DNA of 64,000 nt. Source: DASYQD01 sp036005845 (lineage in GTDB: Bacteria; Acidobacteriota; Thermoanaerobaculia; Multivoradales; JAIOJS01). Positions within the stretch are counted from its first letter, which is position 1. Every line of letters starts with the position of its first letter. The stretch spans positions 1-64,000 of the forward strand of contig DASYQD010000055.1 of NCBI GenBank assembly GCA_036005845.1, given 5' to 3'. The notes under the pieces were generated by a model. That model searched no databases. It saw only the letters and a list, made by a program, of their open reading frames with translations, and had not been told where the DNA came from. This document shows, in pieces, positions 47,157 to 56,323 of the stretch. The translations under genes were made by a program, and so were the position numbers.

Positions 47157-50100
47157 ATGGCCAGGTTCTTCATCGACCGCCCCATCTTCGCGTGGGTGAT
47201 CGCCATCATCGTCATGCTGGCGGGCGCGCTGTCGATCGCGCGGCTGCCGATCTCGCGCTACCCGACGATCGCGCCGCCCTCGGTCTCCGTCAACGCCTTC
47301 TACCCCGGCGCCTCGGCGCAGGTGGTCGAGGACTCGGTGACGCAGATCGTCGAGCAGAACATGAAGGGTCTCGACGGCCTGCTCTACATGTCGTCGACGA
47401 GCGAGTCCAACGGCGCCGTGGCGGTGACGCTCACATTCGAGAACGGCATCGACCCCGACATCGCCCAGGTGCAGGTGCAGAACAAGCTGCAGGGCGCCAT
47501 CCCGCTGCTGCCGCAGATCGTGCAGCAGCAGGGCATCGCGGTGTCGAAGGCCAACCCGAGCTTCCTCTTGGTCGTCGGCTTCGTCTCCGAGGACGGGCGG
47601 ATGACGCGCACCGACATCGACGACTACGTCGCCAGCCACCTCGTCGAGCCGCTGTCGCGCGTCAAGGGCGTCGGCAGCGTGCAGCTCTTCGGCGCGCCTT
47701 ATGCGATGCGCATCTGGCTCGACCCCGAGAAGCTCAACGCCTACAAGCTCTCGCCGGGCGACCTCGTCGCCGCCATCCGCGCCCAGAACGCGCAGGTCGG
47801 CGTCGGCCAGCTCGGCGACGCGCCGTCGGTGCCCGGCCAGCAGCTCAACGCCACGATCACCGCGCAGGGACGTCTCGAGACGCCCGAGCAGTTCCGCGAC
47901 ATCGTCGTGCGCAGCAACCCCGGCGGCTCGGCGCTGCGGCTGGGCGACGTGGCGCGCGTCGAGCTGGGCTCGTCCAACTACGGCTTCATCACCCGCTACA
48001 ACGCCAAGCCCGCCTCCGGCGTCGCCGTCAACCTGGCGACCAACGCCAACGCGCTCGACGCGGCGGTCGGCGTCGAGACGATGGTGAGGGACCTCGAGCG
48101 CTCCTTCCCGCCCGGGCTCAAGGCGGTGATCCCCTTCGACACCACGCCCTTCGTGCGCGCCTCGATCTACGAGGTGGTGAAGACGCTGCTCGAGGCGGTG
48201 GGCCTGGTGTTCCTCGTCATGTACCTCTTCCTGCAGAACCTGCGCGCGACGTTGATCCCGACCATCGCGGTGCCGGTCGTGCTGCTCGGCACCTTCGGCA
48301 TCCTCGCCGCGCTCGGGCAGTCGATCAACATGCTGACCATGTTCGCCATGGTGCTCGCCATCGGCCTGCTCGTCGACGACGCCATCGTGGTGGTGGAGAA
48401 CGTCGAGCGCCTGATGCGCGAGGAGCACCTGTCGCCGGTCGAGGCGACGCGCAAGTCGATGGACCAGATCACCGGCGCCCTCGTCGGCATCGCCATGGTG
48501 CTGGCCGTGGTGTTCGTGCCGATGGCCTTCCTCGGCGGCGCCGCCGGCGTCATCTACCGGCAGTTCTCGATCACCATCGTCGCGGCGATGGCGCTGTCGG
48601 TGGTGGTGGCGATCGTGCTCACGCCGGCGCTCTGCGCGACGATGTTGAAGCCGCACGATGTGGAAGTACACGAGGAACGCGGCGGTTTCTTCGGCTGGTT
48701 CAACCGCACGTTCGAGCGCGCCAGCGGCGGCTACCGGCGGGCGGTGAGCGGCATGCTGTCGCGCGGCGTGCGCTTCATGCTGGTCTACGCCGTGCTCGCG
48801 GCGGCGATGGCGTTCCTCTTCCTGCGCCTGCCCACCGCCTTCCTGCCCAACGAGGACCAGGGGTTCCTGATGGCGATGGTGCAGGCGCCGGTGGGCGCCA
48901 CCCAGGAGCGCACCTTGAAGTCGATCTACCCGCTCGAGCGGCACTTCCTGCAGGACGAGAAGGGCACCGTGGAGTCGCTCTTCACCGTGCAGGGCTTCAG
49001 CTTCGCCGGCTCGGGGCAGAACACCGGCATCGCCTTCATCAAGCTCAAGGACTGGGACGAGCGCAAGGGCAAGGACCAGGGCGTGCAGGCGATCGCCATG
49101 CGCGCCATGGGCGCGCTGATGCAGATCAAGGACGCCATGGTGTTCGCCTTCCCGCCGCCGCCGATCTTCGAGCTCGGCACCAGCAGCGGCTTCGACTTCT
49201 ACCTCAAGGACCTGCGCGGGCAGGGGCACGACGCGCTGACCGCGGCGCGCAACCAGTTCCTCGGTATGGCGTCGCAGAGCAAGCTGCTGCAGAACGTCCG
49301 CCCCAACGGCCAGGAGGACACGCCCGAGCTGCGCGTCGACGTCGACATCGCCAAGGCCGGCGCGCTCGACCTCGACATCGGCGAGGTCAACGAGACGCTG
49401 GCGCTCGCCTGGGGCGGCCGCTACGTCGACGACTTCATCGACCGCGGCCGCGTCAAGCGCGTGATCCTGCAGGCCGACGCGCCCTTCCGCATGGTGCCGC
49501 AGGACTTCGACCGCTGGTACGTGCGCAACCGCCACGGCGAGATGGTGCCCTTCACCGCCTTCGCCACCTCGCATTGGCGCCGCAGCTCGCCGCGCCTCGA
49601 GCGCTACAACGGCGCGCCGGCGATGCAGATCACCGGCGAGGCGAAGCCGGGGGTGGCCTCGAGCGACGCGATGAACGAGGTCGAGGCGATGGTGGCGAAG
49701 CTGCCGCCGGGCTTCGGCCTCGAGTGGACAGGGCAGTCGTACCAGGAGCGCGCGTCCGGCGCGCAGACGCCGCTGCTCTACACGCTGTCGGTGATCGTCG
49801 TCTTCCTCTGCCTGGCGGCGCTCTACGAGAGCTGGTCGATCCCCACCTCGGTGCTGCTGGTGGTGCCGCTGGGCGTGCTCGGCGCCGTCCTCTTCACCAT
49901 GCTGCGCGGCCTGCAGCGCGACATCTACTTCCAGGTGGCGATGCTGGCGACGGTGGGCCTGTCGAGCAAGAACGCCATCTTGATCGTCGAGTTCGCGAAG
50001 AAGTACACCGAGCAGGGGCTGGGCCTCGTCGAGGCGACCCTGCAGGCGGTGCGCGACCGCCTGCGGCCGATCCTGATGACCTCGCTCGCCTTCGGTCTCG

Positions 50101-50306
50101 GCGTGTTGCCGCTGGCGCTCGCCAGCGGCGCCGGCTCCGGCGCGCAGCGCGCCATCGGGACCGGCGTGCTGGGCGGCATGGTGGCGGGCACTTTCCTGGG
50201 GATCTTCTTCGTGCCGCTCTTCTTCGTCACCGTGCGCAGGATCTTTGCCCGACGAACGGCGCGAGTGCCGCTCAATGCGGAGACGCAGCCGGGGGTGACG
50301 GCGTGA
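47157..50306 (+). CDS. RND multidrug efflux transporter (AcrB/MexB type, HAE1 family)
   Basis: The proton-driven inner-membrane pump of a tripartite efflux system. The 1049-residue length is standard. It starts MARFFIDRPIFAWVIAIIVM. The proton-relay residues are present: paired aspartates in LLVDDAIVVVENVERLM (transmembrane helix 4) and the lysine in GLSSKNAILIVEFAKKY (helix 10). The large periplasmic loops between helices 1-2 and 7-8 are intact, with FPPGLKAVIPFDTTPFVRAS before helix 2. Substrates cannot be read off. Its TGA shares a base with the ATG of the outer-membrane factor (TGATG). Confidence 0.95.
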   Translation: MARFFIDRPIFAWVIAIIVMLAGALSIARLPISRYPTIAPPSVSVNAFYPGASAQVVEDSVTQIVEQNMKGLDGLLYMSSTSESNGAVAVTLTFENGIDPDIAQVQVQNKLQGAIPLLPQIVQQQGIAVSKANPSFLLVVGFVSEDGRMTRTDIDDYVASHLVEPLSRVKGVGSVQLFGAPYAMRIWLDPEKLNAYKLSPGDLVAAIRAQNAQVGVGQLGDAPSVPGQQLNATITAQGRLETPEQFRDIVVRSNPGGSALRLGDVARVELGSSNYGFITRYNAKPASGVAVNLATNANALDAAVGVETMVRDLERSFPPGLKAVIPFDTTPFVRASIYEVVKTLLEAVGLVFLVMYLFLQNLRATLIPTIAVPVVLLGTFGILAALGQSINMLTMFAMVLAIGLLVDDAIVVVENVERLMREEHLSPVEATRKSMDQITGALVGIAMVLAVVFVPMAFLGGAAGVIYRQFSITIVAAMALSVVVAIVLTPALCATMLKPHDVEVHEERGGFFGWFNRTFERASGGYRRAVSGMLSRGVRFMLVYAVLAAAMAFLFLRLPTAFLPNEDQGFLMAMVQAPVGATQERTLKSIYPLERHFLQDEKGTVESLFTVQGFSFAGSGQNTGIAFIKLKDWDERKGKDQGVQAIAMRAMGALMQIKDAMVFAFPPPPIFELGTSSGFDFYLKDLRGQGHDALTAARNQFLGMASQSKLLQNVRPNGQEDTPELRVDVDIAKAGALDLDIGEVNETLALAWGGRYVDDFIDRGRVKRVILQADAPFRMVPQDFDRWYVRNRHGEMVPFTAFATSHWRRSSPRLERYNGAPAMQITGEAKPGVASSDAMNEVEAMVAKLPPGFGLEWTGQSYQERASGAQTPLLYTLSVIVVFLCLAALYESWSIPTSVLLVVPLGVLGAVLFTMLRGLQRDIYFQVAMLATVGLSSKNAILIVEFAKKYTEQGLGLVEATLQAVRDRLRPILMTSLAFGLGVLPLALASGAGSGAQRAIGTGVLGGMVAGTFLGIFFVPLFFVTVRRIFARRTARVPLNAETQPGVTA

Positions 50307-51787
50307 TGCGGCGCATGGGAACCACGAACGCCCGCCTTACGGCGGCCGTGCTGTCCGCGCTGCTCGCGGGCGGCTGCGTCAGCTTTGAGCCCAAGGTGCA
50401 GTTGCCGCCGCCGCCGATCCAGGCGAGCTGGCCCCTGCCGGAAACCACCGTCGTGGCGCCGCCGCCGGCCACGGAGCCCGCAGCTAGTGAGTCCGTTGCG
50501 ACCGCAACGGCGCCGGTTGCCGCACCAGACATAGGTTGGCGCGACTTCTTCGCGGATGAGCGCCTCGAGCAACTCATCGCCCTCGCCCTCGAAGGCAACC
50601 GCGACTTCCGCACCAGTGTGCTCAACGTGGCGCGCTTCCGCGCCCTCTACGACATCCGCCGCGCCGACCGCGTGCCGTCGGTCGACGCCACGGTGAGCGG
50701 CGCGCGGCAGCGCCTGCCCAGCTCGCAGACCGGCGGCGATCCGGCGACCGTCAGCTCCTACGCGCTCGAGGTCGGCACCACCGCCTACGAGCTCGACCTC
50801 TTCGGCCGTGTGAGGAGCCTCTCGCACGAGGCGCTCGAGCAGTATTTCGCCAGCGAAGAGAACCGCCGCGGCGCGCAGCTCGCGCTGATCGCCGCGGTCG
50901 CCGACCAGTACCTCGCCGTCGCCGCCGACCGCGAGCTGCTCCACCTCGCCGAGGAGACGGTGAAGAGCCAGGAGCAGTCGTTCGGCCTCACCGAGAAGCG
51001 TCACGAGCTCGGCGCCGTCTCCGGCCTCGACCTGGCGCAGGAGCGCACCACGGTCGAGTCGGCGCGCGTCGACGCCGCGCGCTTCGCCGGCGAGGTCGAT
51101 CTCGACGTCAACGCGCTCCAGCTGCTCGTCGGCGCGCCCATCGACCCGGCGCTGCTTCCCGAGCGCCTGGACGACAGCGTCGCCTCGATCGCGGCGCTGC
51201 CGCCCGGCCTGCCGTCGGAGGTGCTGCTGCGCCGTCCCGACGTGCTCGCCGCCGAGCACGTGCTGCGCGGCGCCAACGCCAGCATCGGCGCCGCCCGCGC
51301 CGCCTACTTCCCGCGCATCTCGCTCACCGCCCTCTTCGGCCGCGCCAGCGACGACCTCGGCGATCTCTTCAGCAGCGGCAGCGGCACCTGGAGCTTCCTG
51401 CCGCAGGTGACCGTGCCGATCTTCCAGGGCGGCCGCCTGCGCGCCAACCGCCGCGCCGCCGAGGTCGAGCGCGACATCGCCGTGGCGCAGTACGAGGGCG
51501 CCATCCAGACCGGCTTCCGCGAGGTGGCGGACGCATTGGCGCTCGACCGCAGCCTCGCCCGCCAGCGCGAGGCGCAGCAGGCGCTGACCGACGCCGCGGC
51601 GCGCGCCTACGACCTGTCGCGCGAGCGCTACCAGGCCGGGCGCGACAGCTACCTCGTGGCGCTCGACTCGCAGCGCATCCACTACGGCGCGCAGCAGGGG
51701 CTGATCGTCATCCGGCTCGCCGAGCAGAGGAACCGCGTCGAGCTGTACCGGGTGTTGGGCGGCGGCTGGAAGGAACGGACCGAGTGA
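50306..51787 (+). CDS. Outer-membrane efflux channel lipoprotein (TolC/OprM family)
   Basis: Completes the tripartite pump. The 493-residue product has a lipoprotein signal (lipobox LLAGGC at about residue 21) followed by a Pro-rich segment. The OprM core starts at about 72 (DIGWRDFFADERLEQLIALALEGN); two repeats of the family are visible, with ALEVGTTAYELDLFGRVR in the first and ASIGAARAAYFPRISLTALFG, FLPQVTVPIFQGGRL in the second. ATG 50306 overlaps the pump stop by one base. The TetR gene overlaps its own stop (GTGA), so all four genes are probably one transcript. Confidence 0.92.
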   Translation: MRRMGTTNARLTAAVLSALLAGGCVSFEPKVQLPPPPIQASWPLPETTVVAPPPATEPAASESVATATAPVAAPDIGWRDFFADERLEQLIALALEGNRDFRTSVLNVARFRALYDIRRADRVPSVDATVSGARQRLPSSQTGGDPATVSSYALEVGTTAYELDLFGRVRSLSHEALEQYFASEENRRGAQLALIAAVADQYLAVAADRELLHLAEETVKSQEQSFGLTEKRHELGAVSGLDLAQERTTVESARVDAARFAGEVDLDVNALQLLVGAPIDPALLPERLDDSVASIAALPPGLPSEVLLRRPDVLAAEHVLRGANASIGAARAAYFPRISLTALFGRASDDLGDLFSSGSGTWSFLPQVTVPIFQGGRLRANRRAAEVERDIAVAQYEGAIQTGFREVADALALDRSLARQREAQQALTDAAARAYDLSRERYQAGRDSYLVALDSQRIHYGAQQGLIVIRLAEQRNRVELYRVLGGGWKERTE

Positions 51788-52452
51788 CCGCGTCGCCGGC
51801 CGGCCCGCCGCTGTCGGATGGCGCCGCGGCTGGGCCGGCGCCGGCGTCGCCGGCGAACGTACGCGAGGCCGGCGAGCGCGCGCGGGCGCAGCGCGAACGG
51901 ATCCTGCGCGCCGCCAAGCGCTGTTTCGTCGAGCACGGCTTCCACGCCGCCAGCGTCGCGGACATCGCGCGGACGGCGGAGATGAGCGCCGGCCTCATCT
52001 ACCGCTACTTCGACAGCAAGGACGCCATCGTGCGCGGCATCGTCGACCGCCAGATCGAGGAGGCGCGGACGCTGCTGGATTCGATCGGCTCGGCCGAGGA
52101 TCTGGTCGCGGCGATCCTCGACCATTTCGAGCGGTGGAGCCGGCCGCAGGACGAGGAGATGAACGCGGCACTGTTCCTCGAGATGGCGGCCGAAGCGACG
52201 CGCGACCCGCGCGTGGCCGAGGTGACGCGCGCGGCCGACGCCGAGGTACGCGCGCGCCTGCGCGAGGCCCTGCAGCGGACCGTGCGCGCCACCGGCCGCG
52301 AGCTCGACGCCGCAGCCGCCGAGCGGCGCGTGCTGGCCCTGCAGTGCGTCATCGAGGGCGTGCTGGTGCGCGCTGTGCGCCAGCCCGACCTCGACCGCGC
52401 CACCCTGCGGGCTTGCCTCGAGAAGGCGCTCGCCGGGCTCATCGCACCCTAG
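51784..52452 (+). CDS. TetR-family transcriptional regulator
   Basis: The 222-residue protein has a TetR N-terminal helix-turn-helix domain at about residues 34-85 (RERILRAAKRCFVEHGFHAA, SVADIARTAEMSAGLIYRYFDSK), after a Pro/Ala-rich leader. The C-terminal ligand-binding part is all-helical. Encoded at the end of the efflux operon with GTG 51784 overlapping the channel gene's stop by four bases, it is most simply an autoregulating repressor of the pump. The inverted repeat at 45819-45861 is a candidate site. Unusually, it is the last gene and not divergent from the operon. The following gap 52453-52706 shows no gene I can support. Confidence 0.88.
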   Translation: MTASPAGPPLSDGAAAGPAPASPANVREAGERARAQRERILRAAKRCFVEHGFHAASVADIARTAEMSAGLIYRYFDSKDAIVRGIVDRQIEEARTLLDSIGSAEDLVAAILDHFERWSRPQDEEMNAALFLEMAAEATRDPRVAEVTRAADAEVRARLREALQRTVRATGRELDAAAAERRVLALQCVIEGVLVRAVRQPDLDRATLRACLEKALAGLIAP

Positions 52453-52706
52453 GCTCCTCGCAACCTTGGGTTGCTGCTCGCCGGCGTGCTGCCGGCGCGG
52501 CGCGGCGCCCGCATCGAGAGCGGCAGAAAGCGCTCGAGGGGCCAATAGCCGGCCGGTGTCGTCCAGGCGCCGGAGGTAGTCGTCGGGCTGCTGGACGGCG
52601 GGACGCCCGCCGGCTGGCGGTCGCCACAGCGGCAACCGGCAAGGTATTGGTACATCTCCACTTGCGGCTAGCCGGCGTAGCGCGCGCGCGTGGCACCCCC
52701 GTTGCG

Positions 52707-53228
52707 ATGGCGGAACCCATGAGGACGCAAGACGTGCAAGAAGCCCTGGTGGTGCCGGTGGAAGCGCTGGCGGTGCGGCTGGTGACCCTCGACGGCAAGG
52801 GCAGCGAAGCCTTCGTCTTCCTGCACACGTCGAGCGGCCGCCGCTTCGGCCCCGAGACGCTGGGCGAGCGGCTGAGCAGCGGCGACACGCGGTTCCTTCC
52901 TTGCGAGACCGTCGCCGGTGTCGAGCTGGTGAACCTCGAACAACTCGCCTATCTCGAGTGCGCGCCTGGTCTCCCCGAGGTTGCCGAGCTGGACGAGATG
53001 TCGGCCTTCCGCTCCGCGGCCCTGCTCCATCTCGCGCACGGCGAGACGCTCAGCGGCGAGCTGCGCTACCGGCGGCCGCCGTTCTCTTGTCGTGTCTCCG
53101 ACCTGCTCAACGCGGCCGAGGAGCGCTTCCTGCTGCTCACCGCCCGCGACCACTGCTGGTACGTCAACCGCCGCGCCATCGTGAGAATCCACGAGGACGC
53201 GCCGCTGGAGGTCTTGTCATGCCGGTGA
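52707..53228 (+). CDS. Unknown protein coupled to a PilT-like ATPase
   Basis: The 173-residue protein shows two similar halves of mixed beta structure: VRLVTLDGKGSEAFVFLHTSSGRRFGPETLGERL and LLHLAHGETLSGELRYRRPPFSCRVSDLLNAAEERFLLL. Each half is followed by a strand ending near V(E)LVNLEQLAYLE or CWYVNRRAIVRIHE; this last pattern recalls small barrel domains. There is no signal peptide or membrane helix. Its last 10 bases overlap the PilT-like gene, so the two are translationally linked and it may be a partner or regulator of the ATPase. I do not recognise the family. Confidence 0.65.
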   Translation: MAEPMRTQDVQEALVVPVEALAVRLVTLDGKGSEAFVFLHTSSGRRFGPETLGERLSSGDTRFLPCETVAGVELVNLEQLAYLECAPGLPEVAELDEMSAFRSAALLHLAHGETLSGELRYRRPPFSCRVSDLLNAAEERFLLLTARDHCWYVNRRAIVRIHEDAPLEVLSCR

Positions 53229-54814
53229 TCGATCAGCTCTTGCAGACCATGCACGAGAAGGGCGGCGCCGGCGCGTCGCTGCTGCTCGAGCCGGGACATG
53301 CAGCGCGCCTGCGCACGGCCCACGGCGAGCGTGCGCTCACTCGCGGCCCCCTGGACGCGACCACCATCCACCGCATGTTGCAGGAAGTGATGCCTCGCCG
53401 CGTCCCGGAGCCGACGGTGTCGGCGCCACGCGTCGAATTGCTGCGGCCGGTCGGCGGCGCCGAGTTCGTGGTCTCGGCGGTCGTCTGCGCCGGAGGGTGG
53501 CGCGTGTCGGCCCGGCACGCCGCTTCCGACGCCTCGATCGCAGCAGTGGCGCCCGCCGCCGTTCCGCCGGGCGCGCCGTTGTCGACACCGCAGCCGCCGG
53601 TGCGCGCCGCCGCTGCCGGTGCCAGGCCGCAGGCCGTGGCCACGCCGCAGGCCGTGACCACGCCGCACGTCGCGGCAGCCGTGAGTGCGCCGCCAGCCGA
53701 AGTGGCGACCGCCCTACGGACCATCACCTCCCTTCCGCGCCTCCTCGCGGACCTGGTCGCCGCTCGCGGCTCCGACCTTCACCTCTCCGCGCAGCAAGCG
53801 CCGCGGTGGCGCATCGACGGCGACCTCGAGGTCATCGACGGCTATGCGGCCCCGAACGGCGAGCGGCTGCGCGAGCTGCTGTGGGAGATCACGCCGCAGC
53901 GAAATCGCGACGAGCTCGACGGCAAGAACGACTCCGATTTCGCCTACGAGCTGCCGGGCACCGGCCGCTTCCGCGTCAACCTCTTCCGCGACCGCCTCGG
54001 GCCCGGCGCCGTGATGCGCCAGATCCCCGAGAAGATCCCCACCGCCGACGACCTCGGCCTCTCTCCGGCGGTGAGAAACCTCGCCTACCTGTCGAAGGGG
54101 CTGGTGCTCGTCACCGGGCCCACCGGCTCGGGCAAGTCGACGACCCTCGCCGCCATCATCGACCTCGTCAACCGCACGCGCCACGACCACATCATCACCA
54201 TCGAAGACCCGGTGGAGTTCGTGCACCCGTCGCGCCAGTGCCTGGTCAACCAGCGCGAGGTGCACGTGCACACGCAGTCCTTCAAGCAGGCGCTGCGCGC
54301 CGCGCTGCGCGAGGATCCCGACGTGGTGCTGGTGGGTGAGCTGCGCGACCTGGAGACGATCGCGATCGCCATCGAGACGGCCGAGACCGGCCACCTCGTC
54401 TTCGGCACCCTGCACACGACGACCGCCATCTCGACCGTCGAGCGCCTGGTCGACCAGTTCCCGGGCGACCGCCAGGAGCAGGTGCGCATGATGCTCGCCG
54501 ACTCGTTGAAGGCGGTGATCGCTCAGACGCTGCTCAAGAAGGTGGGCGGCGGCCGCGTCGCGGCGCAGGAGGTCCTGCTCGGCAACCCGGCGGTGTCGAA
54601 CCTGATCCGCGAGGGCAAGACGTTCCAGCTCGCCTCCGCCATGCAGACCGGCCGCGCCAAGGGGATGATCCTGCTCAACGACGCCCTGCTCGACTTGGTC
54701 AAGCGCGGCGTCGTCACCGCCCAGGAGGCCTGGCTCAAGGCAGTGGACAAGGAGAACCTGGCGAAGGCGTTCGCGGCGGCGAACCTGGAGCTCGAGCTGC
54801 CGCAGGCGGCGTGA
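53219..54814 (+). CDS. pilT: PilT-type twitching ATPase with duplicated N-terminal domain
   Basis: Residues about 165-531 are a complete PilT: LVAARGSDLHLSAQQAPRWR, the Walker A GPTGSGKSTTLAA at about 300, the Asp box IITIEDPVEFVH, Walker B DPDVVLVGELRDLETI at about 366, and the His box TGHLVFGTLHTTTA. It should power type IV pilus retraction. The first ~165 residues are extra: LLQTMHEKGGAGASLLLEPG, then ARLRTAHGERALTRGPL and IHRMLQEVMP read as a degenerate copy of the PilT N-terminal domain, followed by a Pro/Ala linker. Normal PilT is about 350 residues. ATG 53219 overlaps the preceding gene. No other pilus genes are in the window. Confidence 0.88.
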   Translation: MPVIDQLLQTMHEKGGAGASLLLEPGHAARLRTAHGERALTRGPLDATTIHRMLQEVMPRRVPEPTVSAPRVELLRPVGGAEFVVSAVVCAGGWRVSARHAASDASIAAVAPAAVPPGAPLSTPQPPVRAAAAGARPQAVATPQAVTTPHVAAAVSAPPAEVATALRTITSLPRLLADLVAARGSDLHLSAQQAPRWRIDGDLEVIDGYAAPNGERLRELLWEITPQRNRDELDGKNDSDFAYELPGTGRFRVNLFRDRLGPGAVMRQIPEKIPTADDLGLSPAVRNLAYLSKGLVLVTGPTGSGKSTTLAAIIDLVNRTRHDHIITIEDPVEFVHPSRQCLVNQREVHVHTQSFKQALRAALREDPDVVLVGELRDLETIAIAIETAETGHLVFGTLHTTTAISTVERLVDQFPGDRQEQVRMMLADSLKAVIAQTLLKKVGGGRVAAQEVLLGNPAVSNLIREGKTFQLASAMQTGRAKGMILLNDALLDLVKRGVVTAQEAWLKAVDKENLAKAFAAANLELELPQAA

Positions 54815-54816
54815 GA

Positions 54817-56304
54817 TCAGGCGACGAGCGCGGGCACGCGGTCCGCCCACGGCTTCGCGGTCTCGAGCTGCGCCGCGAGCCGGAGCAACAGCCCTTCCTC
54901 GCCGCAGCTCGCCGCGAGCTGCACCGCCAGCGGCAGCCCCTCGGCGGTCCACCCCATCGGCACGCTCGCGGCCGGTTGGCCGGTCAGGTTGAAGAGCTGC
55001 GTGTTGGGTAGCGGCTCGAGGGCTTCGGGGCCCATCGCCGCGAGCGCGCGCAGCAGCAGCGGGCGCAGCGGCAGGGTCGAGAGGACGGCGAGGATGCGCT
55101 GCTGCGCCGCGGTGGGCCCGAGCTCGCCGAGCCGCTTGGGCGGCGTCGCGAGGGTGCTCGTCAGCAGCACGTCGTAGCGTTCGTGGAAGAGGGCGAGGAC
55201 GCGACTCGCGCGCTGCGCTTCCTCCACGGCGGCGAGCAGCTCGGTGGCGGAGAGGCGGGCGCCGAGTTGGCGCAGGAACCAGGTCACGGTCTCGAAGCCG
55301 TCGCGGTCGAGCGGCCGGCCCATGACTTCGGCGGCGTGGTCGAGGATGCGCGCCGCGTTGCTTGCCACGATGGTGAAGTACGCCGCAACCAACGCTTCGC
55401 GGTCGATCTTCGGCGCCGCTTCCTCGACCTCGTGCCCGAGCTCGCGCAGCAGCGCCGCCGCCTCGTGCACGGCCGCTTTGCAGCGCGGGTCGATCGCCTT
55501 GCCGAAGAGCGAGCCGTCGAAGACGGCGACGCGCAGGCGCGGCGGCGGCTCGTCGAGGACCTTCAGGTACGAAGGCGGCGCCGGCGGCGCGGCGTACGGA
55601 TCGCCGGCCGCGGCGCCGTGCGAGACGTCGAGCAGCAGCGCGCTGTCGCGCACGGTGCGGGTGAGCCCGTGCTGCGCGACGAGGCCGTTCCAGTCCTCGC
55701 CGCGCTCGGGGCCGAGCGGCGTGCGGCCGCGTGTCGGCTTCAACCCGAAGAGCGCGCAGGCGGCGGCGGGGATGCGGATCGAGCCGCCGCCGTCGGCGCC
55801 GGCCGCCATCGGCACCATCCGCGCCGCCACGGCTGCCGCCGAGCCGCCGCTGCTGCCGCCCACCGAGCGCTCCAGGTCCCACGGGTTGCGCGTCGGCCCG
55901 TGGAGAAGCGGCTCGGTGGTGCCGACGAGCCCGAGCTCGGGCGTGTTGGTGCGGCCGAGGATGACGAGGCCGGCGGCGCGGTAGCGCTGCACGACGTCGG
56001 CGTCGTAGCGCGGCCGGTAGTCGCGCAGGAAGCGGCAGCCGCAGGTGAGCGGCTCGCCGGCCATCTCGCCGAGGAGGTCCTTGAGCAGGAACGGCACGCC
56101 GCGCAGCGGGCCATCTGGCAGCGGCGCCGCCGCCTCTTCGCGCGCCCGCTCGAAGCGCCGGTGCACGACGGCATGGAGCGCCGGATCGCGCCGCTCGATG
56201 CGCTCGATCGCCGCGTCGACGAGCTCGCGCGGCTGCACCTCGCCGCGACGCACCAGCGCCGCCAGGTCGACGGCGTCGAGGCGGTCGTATTCGGGGAGCA
56301 GCAT
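54817..56304 (-). CDS. Amidase-signature family hydrolase
   Basis: The 495-residue protein has the full Ser-cisSer-Lys triad of amidase-signature enzymes: Lys75 in PFLLKDLLGEM, the cis-Ser in SVGGSSGGSAAAVA (about residues 150-155) and nucleophile Ser174 in AGADGGGSIRIPAA. Such enzymes hydrolyse carboxamides, including acyl amides and peptide amides. No glutamyl-tRNA amidotransferase partner genes are nearby, so it is probably a freestanding amidase. It is the last gene of a minus-strand group; its start lies 19 bases after the radical SAM gene's stop. Its stop is two bases from that of pilT, which is convergent. Confidence 0.88.
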   Translation of the reverse strand: MLLPEYDRLDAVDLAALVRRGEVQPRELVDAAIERIERRDPALHAVVHRRFERAREEAAAPLPDGPLRGVPFLLKDLLGEMAGEPLTCGCRFLRDYRPRYDADVVQRYRAAGLVILGRTNTPELGLVGTTEPLLHGPTRNPWDLERSVGGSSGGSAAAVAARMVPMAAGADGGGSIRIPAAACALFGLKPTRGRTPLGPERGEDWNGLVAQHGLTRTVRDSALLLDVSHGAAAGDPYAAPPAPPSYLKVLDEPPPRLRVAVFDGSLFGKAIDPRCKAAVHEAAALLRELGHEVEEAAPKIDREALVAAYFTIVASNAARILDHAAEVMGRPLDRDGFETVTWFLRQLGARLSATELLAAVEEAQRASRVLALFHERYDVLLTSTLATPPKRLGELGPTAAQQRILAVLSTLPLRPLLLRALAAMGPEALEPLPNTQLFNLTGQPAASVPMGWTAEGLPLAVQLAASCGEEGLLLRLAAQLETAKPWADRVPALVA

Positions 56305-56323
56305 CGCGCGCCAGGCGCCGACG

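Noticed and set aside
45954..49574. Minus-strand open frame of 1206 codons across the RND genes
   Set aside because: Antisense shadow of the adaptor and pump genes; His/Asp/Arg/Val-rich with no recognisable motif.
52449..52661. Small minus-strand ORF of 70 codons in the gap after the TetR gene
   Set aside because: No ribosome binding site or recognisable family; it starts in sequence before the unknown PilT-linked gene and ends in the TetR stop region.
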